Below are positions 25,357 to 33,678 of a stretch of DNA of 64,000 nt, piece by piece. Origin of the DNA: Brenneria rubrifaciens. Lineage in GTDB: Bacteria; Pseudomonadota; Gammaproteobacteria; Enterobacterales; Enterobacteriaceae. Location: the NCBI RefSeq assembly GCF_005484945.1, contig NZ_CP034035.1:620001-684000 (forward strand). Reading direction: 5' to 3'. The notes under the pieces were generated by a model. It was not told where the DNA came from. It was given only the letters and a program-made list of their open reading frames with translations, and made no database searches. The number at the start of each line of letters is the position of its first letter. The stretch's first letter is position 1. The translations under genes were made by a program, and so were the position numbers.

Positions 25357-27428
25357 TGGAGCAAACCGGCGAAGAGTTCTTCCACGACTTCCGACAGGAA
25401 CTGCTGGCAGGAGCCGAAGCCAATGGCAGGTTTCAGCTCGACGAGTTCATGGAAACCATCGCTGCAGAGCTTGTCGAAACAGGCTTCACGGAAGGCTTCG
25501 AACTTTGTCATTTTCGGGCGCACCGCGGAGTGCGCGTGGACGGCTACTGGTTCAATGATGAGGGAGTCCTGAACCTATTCATTGCAGACTTCGACTCCCG
25601 CAACGAGCTGGCGTCCCTGACCAGGACGGACGTGGATGCTGCATTCAAGCGCGTTGCCAACTTCTTCGATGCGAGTATGGACAGGAATCTGGCTGACGAT
25701 CTGGAAGTCACTTCGCCGGAATACGGCATTGCCAGACAGATTGTCGATCGCAGAGGTGCCATCAACTCGCTCAACCTTATTCTTTTCTCCGAACGCACGC
25801 TCAGCGGGGCGGTGCAAAGCCTTCCGGATGGAGAAGTTGCTGGCGTTCCCACCAGTTATCACGTATGGGATATTTCACGGCTTCATCGTCAGCGAAGCTC
25901 ACGCAGCCACAAGGAACCACTCGATCTCGACTTCGAGCAGATGTTCGGCCAAGGCATCGCCTGCCTTCCTGCTCACTTGACAACCGATGCCTATCAGTCC
26001 TACCTCATGGTCATGCCAGCAGATGTGCTGGCGACCCTGTACGGAAGTTTCGGAGCGCGCCTGCTGGAGCAGAACGTTCGAACATTTCTGCAGGCTCGTG
26101 GTAATGTAAACCAAGGCATGCGGGCAACGATCATGAACGAGCCGGGGATGTTCTTTGCCTACAATAACGGGATCACGGCCACCGCGCAGAGTGTCGAGAC
26201 CGAGGCAACGGATTCCGGTCTGGCGATCACAAGGATTGTCGATCTTCAGATCGTCAATGGTGGGCAAACCACCGCATCCCTGTTCCATACGCGGAAGCGG
26301 GACAAGGCGGACCTTTCCCAGATATTCGTTCAGATGAAGCTGTCTGTCATCGACAGCCAGCAAAGCGAGATGGTTGTGCCGAAGATATCGGAGTATGCGA
26401 ACACCCAGAATCGGGTGAATGCTGCCGACTTCTTCTCGAATCATCCGTTCCATGTCCGAATGGAAGGGTTCTCGCGGCGCATATGGGCGCCGGCGCAGAA
26501 GGGAGCCCCCCGCGAGACGCGCTGGTTCTATGAGCGGGCACGCGGTCAGTATGCCGATGCACAGTCAAAAATGACACCGGCAGAGCAGCGTCGCTTCAAG
26601 GCCGAGCATCCCAAGCCACAGATGTTCACGAAGACGGATCTGGCGAAGTTCGAGAATGTCTGGGATGACCATCCAAGATGGGTCAACCTTGGCTCCCAGA
26701 AGAACTTTGCGCGCTACGCTGCACGAATCGGCAGCGAGTGGGGAAAATCGTCCGACGCTTTCAACGAGTTCTATTTCAAGAGAGCCGTCGCGCGCGGGCT
26801 GATCTTCCGTGCCACCGAGCGCATTGTTTCTGCGCAACCTTGGTACAACGGTGGGTATCGAGCAAACATCGTGGCCTACACGCTGGCGGTATTGGCTGAG
26901 ATCACGAAGCGAAGAAAGGAGAGCATCGATTTTCTGGGAGTCTGGAATGCACAGATGGTTGATGCCGTGTTGGAGGATGCCATCGCTATCGTGTCGGGCG
27001 TGGTGAACGATGACATCACCAAGCCACCACACGGTATCTCGAACATTTCGGAGTGGTGCAAGAAGGAAGCGTGCTGGACGAGGATACAGGCTCGTACCGA
27101 AGCCATTGCCAATCTCCTTGCGCCCGAGTTCTATGAGCGCCTTGTTTCTCTTGAAGATCAGACGGCGACCGTGCGTTCCGCGAAGCAGACGCAGCGAATC
27201 GACAATGGCATTGAGGCACAGCGAAAAGTTCTGGCTGTTCCTGCTGCGGACTGGACCCGCATCCATCGGTCTCTGCTTGAAAGAAGTCTACTCACGCCAA
27301 AGGAAGCAGGCGTACTGAAGGTGGCTATGCAGATTCCTAACAAGATTCCAACAGAGAGGCAGAGTCTGGTTTTGCTGGAAGTTCTTGATAAAGGACGGCA
27401 GGAAGGCATTGTTGTGTGCAAATCTTAA
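25356..27428 (+). CDS. AIPR (abortive phage infection-type) protein of a Mza-like defence operon
   Basis: 690 residues. The AIPR domain occupies the middle: FFAYNNGITATAQ, IVNGGQTTASLFHTRKRDKA, EYANTQNRVNAADFFSNHP and ETRWFYERARGQY are typical motifs. The family is named after a lactococcal abortive-infection protein and is common in restriction and defence operons; its biochemical activity is not settled. ATG 25356 lies within the stop of the previous gene (TGATG) and follows GGAGGA. It is the last gene of the operon and converges with the methyltransferase gene, 15 bp away. Confidence 0.88.
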   Translation: MEQTGEEFFHDFRQELLAGAEANGRFQLDEFMETIAAELVETGFTEGFELCHFRAHRGVRVDGYWFNDEGVLNLFIADFDSRNELASLTRTDVDAAFKRVANFFDASMDRNLADDLEVTSPEYGIARQIVDRRGAINSLNLILFSERTLSGAVQSLPDGEVAGVPTSYHVWDISRLHRQRSSRSHKEPLDLDFEQMFGQGIACLPAHLTTDAYQSYLMVMPADVLATLYGSFGARLLEQNVRTFLQARGNVNQGMRATIMNEPGMFFAYNNGITATAQSVETEATDSGLAITRIVDLQIVNGGQTTASLFHTRKRDKADLSQIFVQMKLSVIDSQQSEMVVPKISEYANTQNRVNAADFFSNHPFHVRMEGFSRRIWAPAQKGAPRETRWFYERARGQYADAQSKMTPAEQRRFKAEHPKPQMFTKTDLAKFENVWDDHPRWVNLGSQKNFARYAARIGSEWGKSSDAFNEFYFKRAVARGLIFRATERIVSAQPWYNGGYRANIVAYTLAVLAEITKRRKESIDFLGVWNAQMVDAVLEDAIAIVSGVVNDDITKPPHGISNISEWCKKEACWTRIQARTEAIANLLAPEFYERLVSLEDQTATVRSAKQTQRIDNGIEAQRKVLAVPAADWTRIHRSLLERSLLTPKEAGVLKVAMQIPNKIPTERQSLVLLEVLDKGRQEGIVVCKS

Positions 27429-27443
27429 CTATGATTTGCTCAA

Positions 27444-29045
27444 TCACTTTATGATTTCGTGACCGTTTTTTGGGGTATCTTCCAATATTGAAAGAACGAT
27501 CTTGGCTATATTAAAAGCAAGGAATGGCGGTACGGCGTTTCCTACCTGATGAAATTGCTGGGTCCGATTTCCTTGAAAAAAATAGTCATCTGGGAAAGTC
27601 TGTAACCTAGCCGCTTCTCTTACCGTCAGGCTGCGACACTGATATGGGTCATAGTGAATAAAGTAATGTCCATCTTTGGCTATATGACTGGTAATTGTAG
27701 TTGATGGCTGATCTTCCAGTTGTACTCGGAAGCGATCAGCGAATTTTCCACTCTTCCAGTTTTTATGAGCCGGAGTTAATCCCTCCAAAGAAAAATCCTT
27801 ATGGCCTTTAGGGGAAATACCTTTTGCTTGAGCAAATGCTGCGGCAAATAGGTAACGACGCAGGTCACTCTCCATATGCCCTCTGGTTTCATGATTCATA
27901 AAAAAATTGAGATGCTTTGATGCCAACCCTGTATACCATTGGGCTAATTCAGAGAAACATTTTTGAGGGTTACGATATTTTTTTCGTTGCATACCGTAGT
28001 CACGTGGTAAACGTGTTGCTATGGCAACTATATCCAGAATATCAGCGACATCTTCCAGTTCATTCTTTTCCTTACGGGCCTCTTCTGCGAGTTCACGAGC
28101 ATGCTTGGTAAGAAGGTCTGCCCATCGTTTAGCAGAATCTTCACCTTTGGATATCTTGCTGCGAAGTGAGGGAAGATCCCCAATAACCTGTCTTACGCTG
28201 ATAGGTGCGAAAGCTGGTTTGAGTACGTTCGGTCGCCATCCAGACCCTTTGTCACGGCACAGATCATCTCTTATGCCTAATAGAATCACCCGATGTCTAG
28301 CTTGAGGTATACCATAATGTTCCGCACGTACAATAAAGTCACGAGCGTCAATATTTTTAGGGTCATCTCCCTGACCAAAAGATGTATCTGTAACTAATGA
28401 AAAAATGCTATAGCCACAGCTTACCAAGTCTTTTAGAATACTTTGAAATATTTTCGAACCATTAATTTTAGATGAGAGAATACCCTTAACATTTTCCATT
28501 ACGAAAATCTGCGGTTTATACTTGTCAATGATGCGTAGATATTCCTTGTAAAGGAAATGGCGGGGGTCTTCTTCTGCTTTATAATTGACGTTACCTTTGT
28601 TTCTGGCTCTACCGACTAGAGAATATGCTTGGCAAGGCGGGCCACCAATCAGAACCCAAGGCGTTTTCGAGTTTATCCCTTTTTCCCTGATTGCCTGATC
28701 AAGACGAAGGTTGCTATCTGCTTTACCTAGTGTCAGCATCAAGGCTTCATCGCATGCCTCTACCCAAGCATTGCTTGTTTTTTCATCCCATTCTGGAAGT
28801 GGGGTAGCATCTTTAGGGATGCAGCTTTTACCGTTACATAGCGAAAAATAAGGGGCAACAGCATCGTTGCCTAATCTCTTCAAATTACGGTAGAAGGCTC
28901 GCAGTCGAAGCGTTGCATGTGCGGAATGTTCCATCTCCGCAGAGATAGCGATACGGAAAGCAGCAAGCGAAGAAAATCCTTCTCCCAGCCCTCCAGGGCC
29001 AGCAAAAAGGTCTACTATGGGAATCTGTAACAAAACGGTGCTCAT
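27444..29045 (-). CDS. C5 DNA cytosine methyltransferase
   Basis: 533 residues. All main m5C motifs are present: I DLFAGPGGLGEGF, IV GGPPCQAYSLVGR (catalytic Cys, near residue 136), VI ENVKG, VIII PQARHRVIL, and IX/X TVREAARLQTFPDDY and QVGNAVPP. It should methylate a specific DNA sequence, probably protecting host DNA from a partner nuclease. ATG 29045 begins MSTVLLQIPIVDLFAGPG, which places motif I at the usual distance; the frame extends further upstream into the vsr region without a good start. AT-rich, unlike the four-gene operon it faces. Target sequence unknown. Confidence 0.93.
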   Translation of the reverse strand: MSTVLLQIPIVDLFAGPGGLGEGFSSLAAFRIAISAEMEHSAHATLRLRAFYRNLKRLGNDAVAPYFSLCNGKSCIPKDATPLPEWDEKTSNAWVEACDEALMLTLGKADSNLRLDQAIREKGINSKTPWVLIGGPPCQAYSLVGRARNKGNVNYKAEEDPRHFLYKEYLRIIDKYKPQIFVMENVKGILSSKINGSKIFQSILKDLVSCGYSIFSLVTDTSFGQGDDPKNIDARDFIVRAEHYGIPQARHRVILLGIRDDLCRDKGSGWRPNVLKPAFAPISVRQVIGDLPSLRSKISKGEDSAKRWADLLTKHARELAEEARKEKNELEDVADILDIVAIATRLPRDYGMQRKKYRNPQKCFSELAQWYTGLASKHLNFFMNHETRGHMESDLRRYLFAAAFAQAKGISPKGHKDFSLEGLTPAHKNWKSGKFADRFRVQLEDQPSTTITSHIAKDGHYFIHYDPYQCRSLTVREAARLQTFPDDYFFQGNRTQQFHQVGNAVPPFLAFNIAKIVLSILEDTPKNGHEIIK

Positions 29046-29114
29046 ATTATATATCAATGGTTCTTGTCGGTTGCCAAGATACCAGGAAGTGGCGAAAACG
29101 GGAAGGTAAACCTG

Positions 29115-29585
29115 ATGGACATTGTTGATAAGAAGACGCGGTCTCGCATGATGTCTGGTATAAAAGGGGAAAATACACGACCAGAATTGATCGTACGGAA
29201 ATATTTGCATGCTCAAGGCTTTAGATTCAGGCTACATGTTAACAACTTGCCTGGTAGACCTGATATCGTTTTACCGAAACATGGATTGTGTATTTTCGTT
29301 CATGGCTGCTTCTGGCATCGACACGATGGCTGTAAGTATGCAACTACACCAAAGACTCGCTATGAATTTTGGATGAAGAAATTTGTTGCTAATAAACACA
29401 GAGATATTGAAGTTAAAATGAAATTGTATGACGCTGGGTGGCGTGTATTTGAACTATGGGAGTGTGGTTTCAGAGATGGTGGTAGCCCTCTTGACTGGTT
29501 GGCTGAATCTATTTGCAGCGATATCATCACGCTAAACTGGCCTGACTATGTATGCAGTGGTGACAAATTGGACTCTCCATTGTAA
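29115..29585 (+). CDS. vsr: Very short patch repair (Vsr) mismatch endonuclease
   Basis: 156 residues. Conserved Vsr features: MDIVDKKTRSRMMSGIKGEN at the start, catalytic Asp50 in GRPDIVLP, and the zinc/active-site segment VHGCFWHRHDGC. Vsr nicks T:G mismatches that arise when 5-methylcytosine deaminates, so it guards the target site of the neighbouring methyltransferase. It is divergent from that gene with 69 bp between the starts, so they may share control. ATG 29115 follows GGAAGG; the GTG-side extension to 29064 adds nonconserved residues. Confidence 0.94.
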   Translation: MDIVDKKTRSRMMSGIKGENTRPELIVRKYLHAQGFRFRLHVNNLPGRPDIVLPKHGLCIFVHGCFWHRHDGCKYATTPKTRYEFWMKKFVANKHRDIEVKMKLYDAGWRVFELWECGFRDGGSPLDWLAESICSDIITLNWPDYVCSGDKLDSPL

Positions 29586-29696
29586 TCACAGAGGTTCTCC
29601 GATGTGGTTATGGCTGGTGTTGGTAATCTGAACGCTTCCAACCTATTCCTATTTGAATATGTGATGATAAAACTACTATAGCTAGCTACCTTGTTA

Positions 29697-30575
29697 TCAT
29701 GTCGTGCTTTTTCCATATATCTGCTGAATGTACCGTCCACGCCCATCGCCATGCCCTAAATCCATTGATACCAGCGCGCTGGCTTCCCGGTTACTGAACC
29801 CCTGCTGCTGGTAGTAGCACATGGCATCCTGAGCCCATGCGTAACGCAGGCTGTGCGGCGAGTATTGCCCCTTTAGTCCTGCCAGCGCAGTTTGCGAGCG
29901 CCAGCGGTTGATTGCGCTTTTCAGATCCGGTTTATTAATCAGCCGACCGTTGCGAGTAGCGGCTATCGCCAGCGCTTGATTCACTGTCTGCGTTAACGCT
30001 TCCCGATCCAGCACCCGCGTTTGCCGGGGCCGTCCGCCTTTGGTGCCAAATATCACCGTCAGTTGTTCGTCGCCTCGTTCGAGCGCTTCGGCCCATGTCT
30101 TGAGCGACTGCGAACACTGCACCGCTTCCTGTGAGCGCAAACCCATCATTCGTGCCAGTTGCAGCGTGAGTGCTAACCCTGCATCTTTCTGCTGCAGGGT
30201 TGCCAGCGCCACCTGATAGCGTTCCGGTGTAATCGCTTTCCGCGTCCCGTCCCGGCTGGCGCCACCCAAACCTAGAGCCTTGTTGCTCAGCCGTTCCGCA
30301 TCAGCCAGTTTAGCCCGCCCGGCGGTGCGCAGTATCACCCGTACTGCTGCCATCTCGTTATGCAGCGTGCGCAGAGTAATTCCCTGTTCTAATCGCCCGG
30401 CGATATAGCATTCGATATGTTTTGCTTTCAGATGCTGCACCGTGCGGATCTGAATATTCAAAGATAGCAGATGACTGACAAGCCGCTCTGCAATTTTTAG
30501 TCGGTCATGTACCGTCTTATGGCTGCCGCCAGCCTGTCGTTCCAGCGTCTGCATCTCCCGGCTTAATCGTGACAT
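29697..30575 (-). CDS. Integrase-domain tyrosine recombinase
   Basis: 292 residues. An N-terminal SAM-like helical domain (TVHDRLKIAERLVSHLLSL) is followed by a catalytic domain with R in MMGLRSQEAVQ, the box SPHSLRYAWAQDAM (H-x-L-R-Y) and a C-terminal Tyr in RGRYIQQIYGK. This matches the small Integrase_1-type recombinases carried by integrative elements rather than P4 or lambda integrases. The upstream neighbour is the stem-loop-rich region, which might hold its recombination or replication site. Catalytic residues seem intact, but activity is not shown. Confidence 0.8.
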   Translation of the reverse strand: MSRLSREMQTLERQAGGSHKTVHDRLKIAERLVSHLLSLNIQIRTVQHLKAKHIECYIAGRLEQGITLRTLHNEMAAVRVILRTAGRAKLADAERLSNKALGLGGASRDGTRKAITPERYQVALATLQQKDAGLALTLQLARMMGLRSQEAVQCSQSLKTWAEALERGDEQLTVIFGTKGGRPRQTRVLDREALTQTVNQALAIAATRNGRLINKPDLKSAINRWRSQTALAGLKGQYSPHSLRYAWAQDAMCYYQQQGFSNREASALVSMDLGHGDGRGRYIQQIYGKSTT

Positions 30576-31365
30576 ATGCTATCCCCCCATTCTCAATAAC
30601 CTCTGTTCTCCGGCGCACGGCGATTTACGACACGGGGATACCGTGCCGCACTGAACAATACCTGCGCGCCGGAGCGGCAGCGGTTGAGGTATGGCGGGGA
30701 TATCGGTTATGCACTCGGTGCAGCCGCCTGCATCAGCAGGGTAATCCCCTCAGGCTGAAAGCCTGCCTCGGTATCGGTTCAGTCCTCCTCTGATAAGCGG
30801 GTTGATGAGAATTGACGCAGAAAATATGCGTCAGATGACAGGTCGCGCCAGAAAGCGCTGTGGCGTAAGGGTTGGCGCAGAGTCCGTTCGCGGCGTCACT
30901 TGCAACGGCTTTGCGCCGTATGAAGTGACGCCGCTGCCTCATGGATGCATTCGCTGAGGCAGCAAAAGGCCGCAGACGGTTGCGCCAGCTATAAAGGGTG
31001 TTGTACGCATCAGTGCGTATGCAAAAAGCAGTTGCTTCACGAAGAGCAAACAGGATGCAGCCCTAAGGCGTTGGGATAAGTTAGCTACCATCGCCGCAGC
31101 GATCACCCGCAAACTGGTAGCAGGGCGGGTTGGGAGTCGACCACACAGGCTGGGCCTGCGCGTTGCCTTGAAGGTCGTGGCAACGTGGAGCGCTGCTTGC
31201 AGCAGCGGTATAGCACTGACAATCTACTGCGCCAAAATCTCTATATCAAGCGGCTAACGCGCTGCGCTTGTTGGCTCCTTACTGGATTTCTATTCCATAG
31301 AAATCCGGTAAGGAGCGTCTAAATCCACCAACAGGATGAAAAAAAATTTTGTAAATTTTTAGTGG
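30576..31365. other. 790-bp gene-free region dense in stem-loops
   Basis: No credible gene (a 74-codon plus-strand frame has no ribosome site). I can see at least 14 perfect or near-perfect inverted repeats. Examples: TGCAC/GTGCA 30710-30722; CCTGC/GCAGG 30727-30740; CAGGCT/AGCCTG 30751-30765; TGACGCA/TGCGTCA 30813-30833; a 12-bp stem GCGGCGTCACTT/AAGTGACGCCGC 30890-30934; a 9-bp stem GCTGCCTCA/TGAGGCAGC 30933-30963; TACGCA/TGCGTA 31004-31019; GCTACCA/TGGTAGC 31084-31121 enclosing ATCGC/GCGAT; CAGGC/GCCTG 31146-31158; CGTTGCC/GGCAACG 31161-31185; CGCTGCT/AGCAGCG 31191-31207; CAAGCG/CGCTTG 31247-31270; and a 20-bp stem at 31274-31316. It could be a large structured RNA, an origin of replication or transfer, or a recombination site. 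Confidence 0.7.
31274..31316. repeat. 20-bp inverted repeat with a 3-nt loop
   Basis: GCTCCTTACTGGATTTCTAT (31274-31293), loop TCC, then ATAGAAATCCGGTAAGGAGC (31297-31316); one G.T pair, otherwise perfect. No T run follows on either strand, so it is not a standard terminator. Confidence 0.9.
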
Positions 31366-31611
31366 CTAATCCGAGGTTCCATCTCTGTATTGTTGATGCT
31401 GTCCGCTGTTATAACGCGAAGGCCAGATCTCTTCGGGGCGTTTATGCAAGGCTTCGGCGATTAAGCGTTCTCCTTTAGGCCAATGGCGCGTCAGTGTATT
31501 TGCCAAAGTGGAAGAGGCGAGTCCCGCTTCTCTGGAAACCGCAGCCAGCGTTGTGCCTTTCTTTCTTAAACCAGCAATGATATCTGCCGGATGCCAGTCT
31601 TGTTCAATCAT
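31366..31611 (-). CDS. Nlp/Ner-family DNA-binding regulator
   Basis: 81 residues. The sequence DWHPADIIAGLRKKGTTLAA and the following SSTLANTLTRHWPKGERLIAEAL, given here as SSTLANTL and HWPKGERLIAEAL, are close to enterobacterial Nlp (SfsB) and to the Ner repressors of Mu-like phages; IWPSRY near the end is also typical. A single helix-turn-helix domain. In an island it probably controls the integrase or the stem-loop region. It lies 234 bp downstream of int on the same strand, beyond int's terminator. Confidence 0.88.
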   Translation of the reverse strand: MIEQDWHPADIIAGLRKKGTTLAAVSREAGLASSTLANTLTRHWPKGERLIAEALHKRPEEIWPSRYNSGQHQQYRDGTSD

Positions 31612-31767
31612 ACGAAGTCACCTAGGTTGATGCCCGTCAGAGGCGATGAAATCGTTTGTTCTGACTAAGGCATATTTTTAATTTCTTCCTTTTTAGCATC
31701 CGCTAAGTGACTTTATCTTAAGAGTTGCTAAAGACGCGGGATTGAGTACCTGTCCATTGACGATGAG

Positions 31768-31826
31768 CGAAAAATAACGCGTCTCCCGCCTCACACCATC
31801 ACTTGCTTATGGTGTGAGGCGGGAGA
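31768..31826 (-). terminator. Strong hairpin terminator downstream of the intact integrase
   Basis: An 18-bp perfect stem, TCTCCCGCCTCACACCAT (31782-31799) against 31809-31826, with a 9-nt loop. On the minus strand it is followed within 5 nt by a T-rich run (TTATTTTTC). It lies 19 bp after the int stop. Confidence 0.75.
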
Positions 31827-31845
31827 AAAACACGGCTGCATACAA

Positions 31846-33087
31846 TCACCCGATCGCCTTAAGTCCCCGGATCCCGCCTTCCAGCACACTGCCGTTGTCC
31901 GCTGCTTTCACAAAGTCAGCCCACCATTGCATCATGGGGCGACGTTGTTCCAGATAGTCGCTGCGGTTATAGGCCCGGCGTACTTCATTTTTATCTACGT
32001 GGGCGAGGGCGGCTTCGATGACATCAGGCGGAAAGCCTTGCTCATTGAGCGCGGTACTGGCAATGGAGCGCATGCCGTGTGATACCAGAATGCCGCCTAA
32101 TCCGGCGCGTTTCAGCGCGGCGTTGACCGTCTGGCTATTCATTGGCTGTAATGGCTTAATGCGGCTGGGGAAAACATATTCCCGATGGCTGCTTAAGGGC
32201 TTCATTAGCGCCAGAATCGCCAACGCCTGTTCTGACAGCGGAACGATATGTACCCGCTTCATTTTCATGCGTTCGGCCGGAATGCGCCATTCTTTAGCGT
32301 CCAGATCGATCTCTTGCCAGCGCGTCTCAGCGGCTTCGACGGGGCGGGTGAGGGTGAGAAGCTGCCACATAAACAGACAGCGGGTCGGTAACTCGATATT
32401 TGCCAGCCGCATCGTTTGCATCAGTTGCGGCAGTTGATCCGGGCGGATGCTGGGCATGTGCTTTTTCTGCGGTTTCTCGAATGCTTTGCTGATATTGACG
32501 CTGGGCGCCGCATCGATCAGGCCAACGTTCATGGCATAGATCATCACCTCGTTAATCCGCTGGCATAACCGCCTTACCGTTTCCAGCGCGCCTCGGGCCT
32601 GCACCGGCTGAATAGCCTGCACCAGCGTGCGCGCTTTGATATCCATAATGCTGATATCGCCGATGGCGGGAAAGATATCCTTTTCGAGGGAGCGCTGGAT
32701 ATCGGAGGCATAGTCGGCGGTGACGCTGCTCTTTTTTAACTGTAGCCAGCGTTCGGCAATGACCTTAAAGGTGTTGGATTGGGTTTCCAGCGCTTGCTTG
32801 CGCAATGAAAGCTGGTGTTCATAAGGGTCAATATCTTTTAGCAGCAGGGCGCGAGCCGCTGTACGGCGTTGCCGGGCGTCGGCCAGAGTAACTTCGGGAT
32901 AAGGCCCAAAAGTCAGTTTTGCGCGTTTTTTGGTTAAAGGCCGGTAGTAGCGCATTTGCCAAACTTTCCTGCCGCTGCTTTTGATTAGCAGTTGCAGACC
33001 GTCGCCGTCATGCAGTGTGTAATCCGCCTCCTGTGGTTTGGCGGCTTTGATCTCCGTATCGGTGAGGGGTTTTGTTAACCGTGCCAT
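31846..33087 (-). CDS. P4-type tyrosine integrase next to ssrA
   Basis: 413 residues. N-terminal DUF4102 Arm-binding domain (LTDTEIKAAKPQEADYTLHD), central SAM-like domain, and a catalytic domain with R in LLTLTRPVEAAETRW, HGMRSIASTALNEQG (H-x-x-R) and the nucleophile Tyr in RRAYNRSDY. It should integrate and excise the island at the ssrA 3' end, 180 bp away. ATG 33087 follows GGAGG with 5 nt; the longer frame to 33102 places the start within the ribosome site and is less likely. The first of five GGTACC palindromes lies between its ribosome site and start codon. Confidence 0.94.
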   Translation of the reverse strand: MARLTKPLTDTEIKAAKPQEADYTLHDGDGLQLLIKSSGRKVWQMRYYRPLTKKRAKLTFGPYPEVTLADARQRRTAARALLLKDIDPYEHQLSLRKQALETQSNTFKVIAERWLQLKKSSVTADYASDIQRSLEKDIFPAIGDISIMDIKARTLVQAIQPVQARGALETVRRLCQRINEVMIYAMNVGLIDAAPSVNISKAFEKPQKKHMPSIRPDQLPQLMQTMRLANIELPTRCLFMWQLLTLTRPVEAAETRWQEIDLDAKEWRIPAERMKMKRVHIVPLSEQALAILALMKPLSSHREYVFPSRIKPLQPMNSQTVNAALKRAGLGGILVSHGMRSIASTALNEQGFPPDVIEAALAHVDKNEVRRAYNRSDYLEQRRPMMQWWADFVKAADNGSVLEGGIRGLKAIG

Positions 33088-33154
33088 AGGTACCTCCATC
33101 ATTTAGGTACCCGCTGGATGGGTACCTGCCTTTCGGGTACCTAAGAAGGTACCT
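33088..33154. promoter_or_regulatory. Five GGTACC palindromes overlapping the integrase start region
   Basis: GGTACC at 33089, 33106, 33121, 33136 and 33148, each within an (A/G)GGTACC(T/C) octamer, 12-17 bp apart. The first covers the spacer between the ribosome site and the ATG of int. Regular spacing suggests an operator array, perhaps for autorepression of int. Confidence 0.6.
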
Positions 33155-33199
33155 AAAAGTTGTGGAAGCCACAAGATCGCCACAGCAAGCAGCAGACGT

Positions 33200-33234
33200 A
33201 AAAAAGCCCGCAAGGCTTGTGCCATGCGGGCTTA
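33200..33234 (-). terminator. Rho-independent terminator of ssrA
   Basis: On the minus strand AAGCCCGCA, a 12-nt loop, TGCGGGCTT and then T's (plus-strand 33204-33212 and 33225-33233, with the A run at 33200-33205). It lies 34 bp beyond the tmRNA 3' end. Confidence 0.85.
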
Positions 33235-33267
33235 GTGGACTTCTTTGGCGTTCTATAGAACAAAATT

Positions 33268-33631
33268 TGGTGGAGCTGGGGGGATTTGAACCCCCGTCCG
33301 GAATTACTCTACCGTCGGCACTACATGCTTAGTCTAATCTTTACATTCGCCTGCCAGCTGCGGATAGACACGCCACTAACAAACTAGCCTGATTGGATTT
33401 AACGCTTCAACCCCAAGCAAGGTATCCACGCGATCTCTTTTAGGTTTGACCTCTCTTGATCCCCGTCCTAAGAGCGGAGGCTAGGGAGAGAGGGCTCTAA
33501 GCAGGTTATTAAGCTGCTAAAGCGTAGTTTTCGTCGTTTGCGACTATTTTTTTGCGGCTTTTTACGAGGCCAACCGCCCCTCGGCATGCACCTTGGGCTT
33601 TGCAAATCCCGTCGAATCCAGAATCAGCCCC
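33268..33631 (-). ncRNA. ssrA: Transfer-messenger RNA (tmRNA)
   Basis: 364 nt, one base longer than E. coli. The 5' end reads GGGGCTGATTCTGGATTCGA and the 3' end carries the T-arm GGTTCAAATCC and a genomic CCA, which together form the tRNA-Ala-like domain. The tag frame codes (A)NDENYALAA followed by TAATAA, identical to E. coli. It frees stalled ribosomes with SmpB, encoded just downstream in the genome and upstream in transcription. Its 3' end is an island attachment site. Confidence 0.98.
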
Positions 33632-33678
33632 AAGAAACTGTCGCCAGTATACCCGAACTCATACCACTTAAGCCACAC

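Noticed and set aside
30569..30793. 74-codon ORF in the stem-loop region
   Set aside because: No ribosome site, and it spans several hairpins; better seen as part of a non-coding element.
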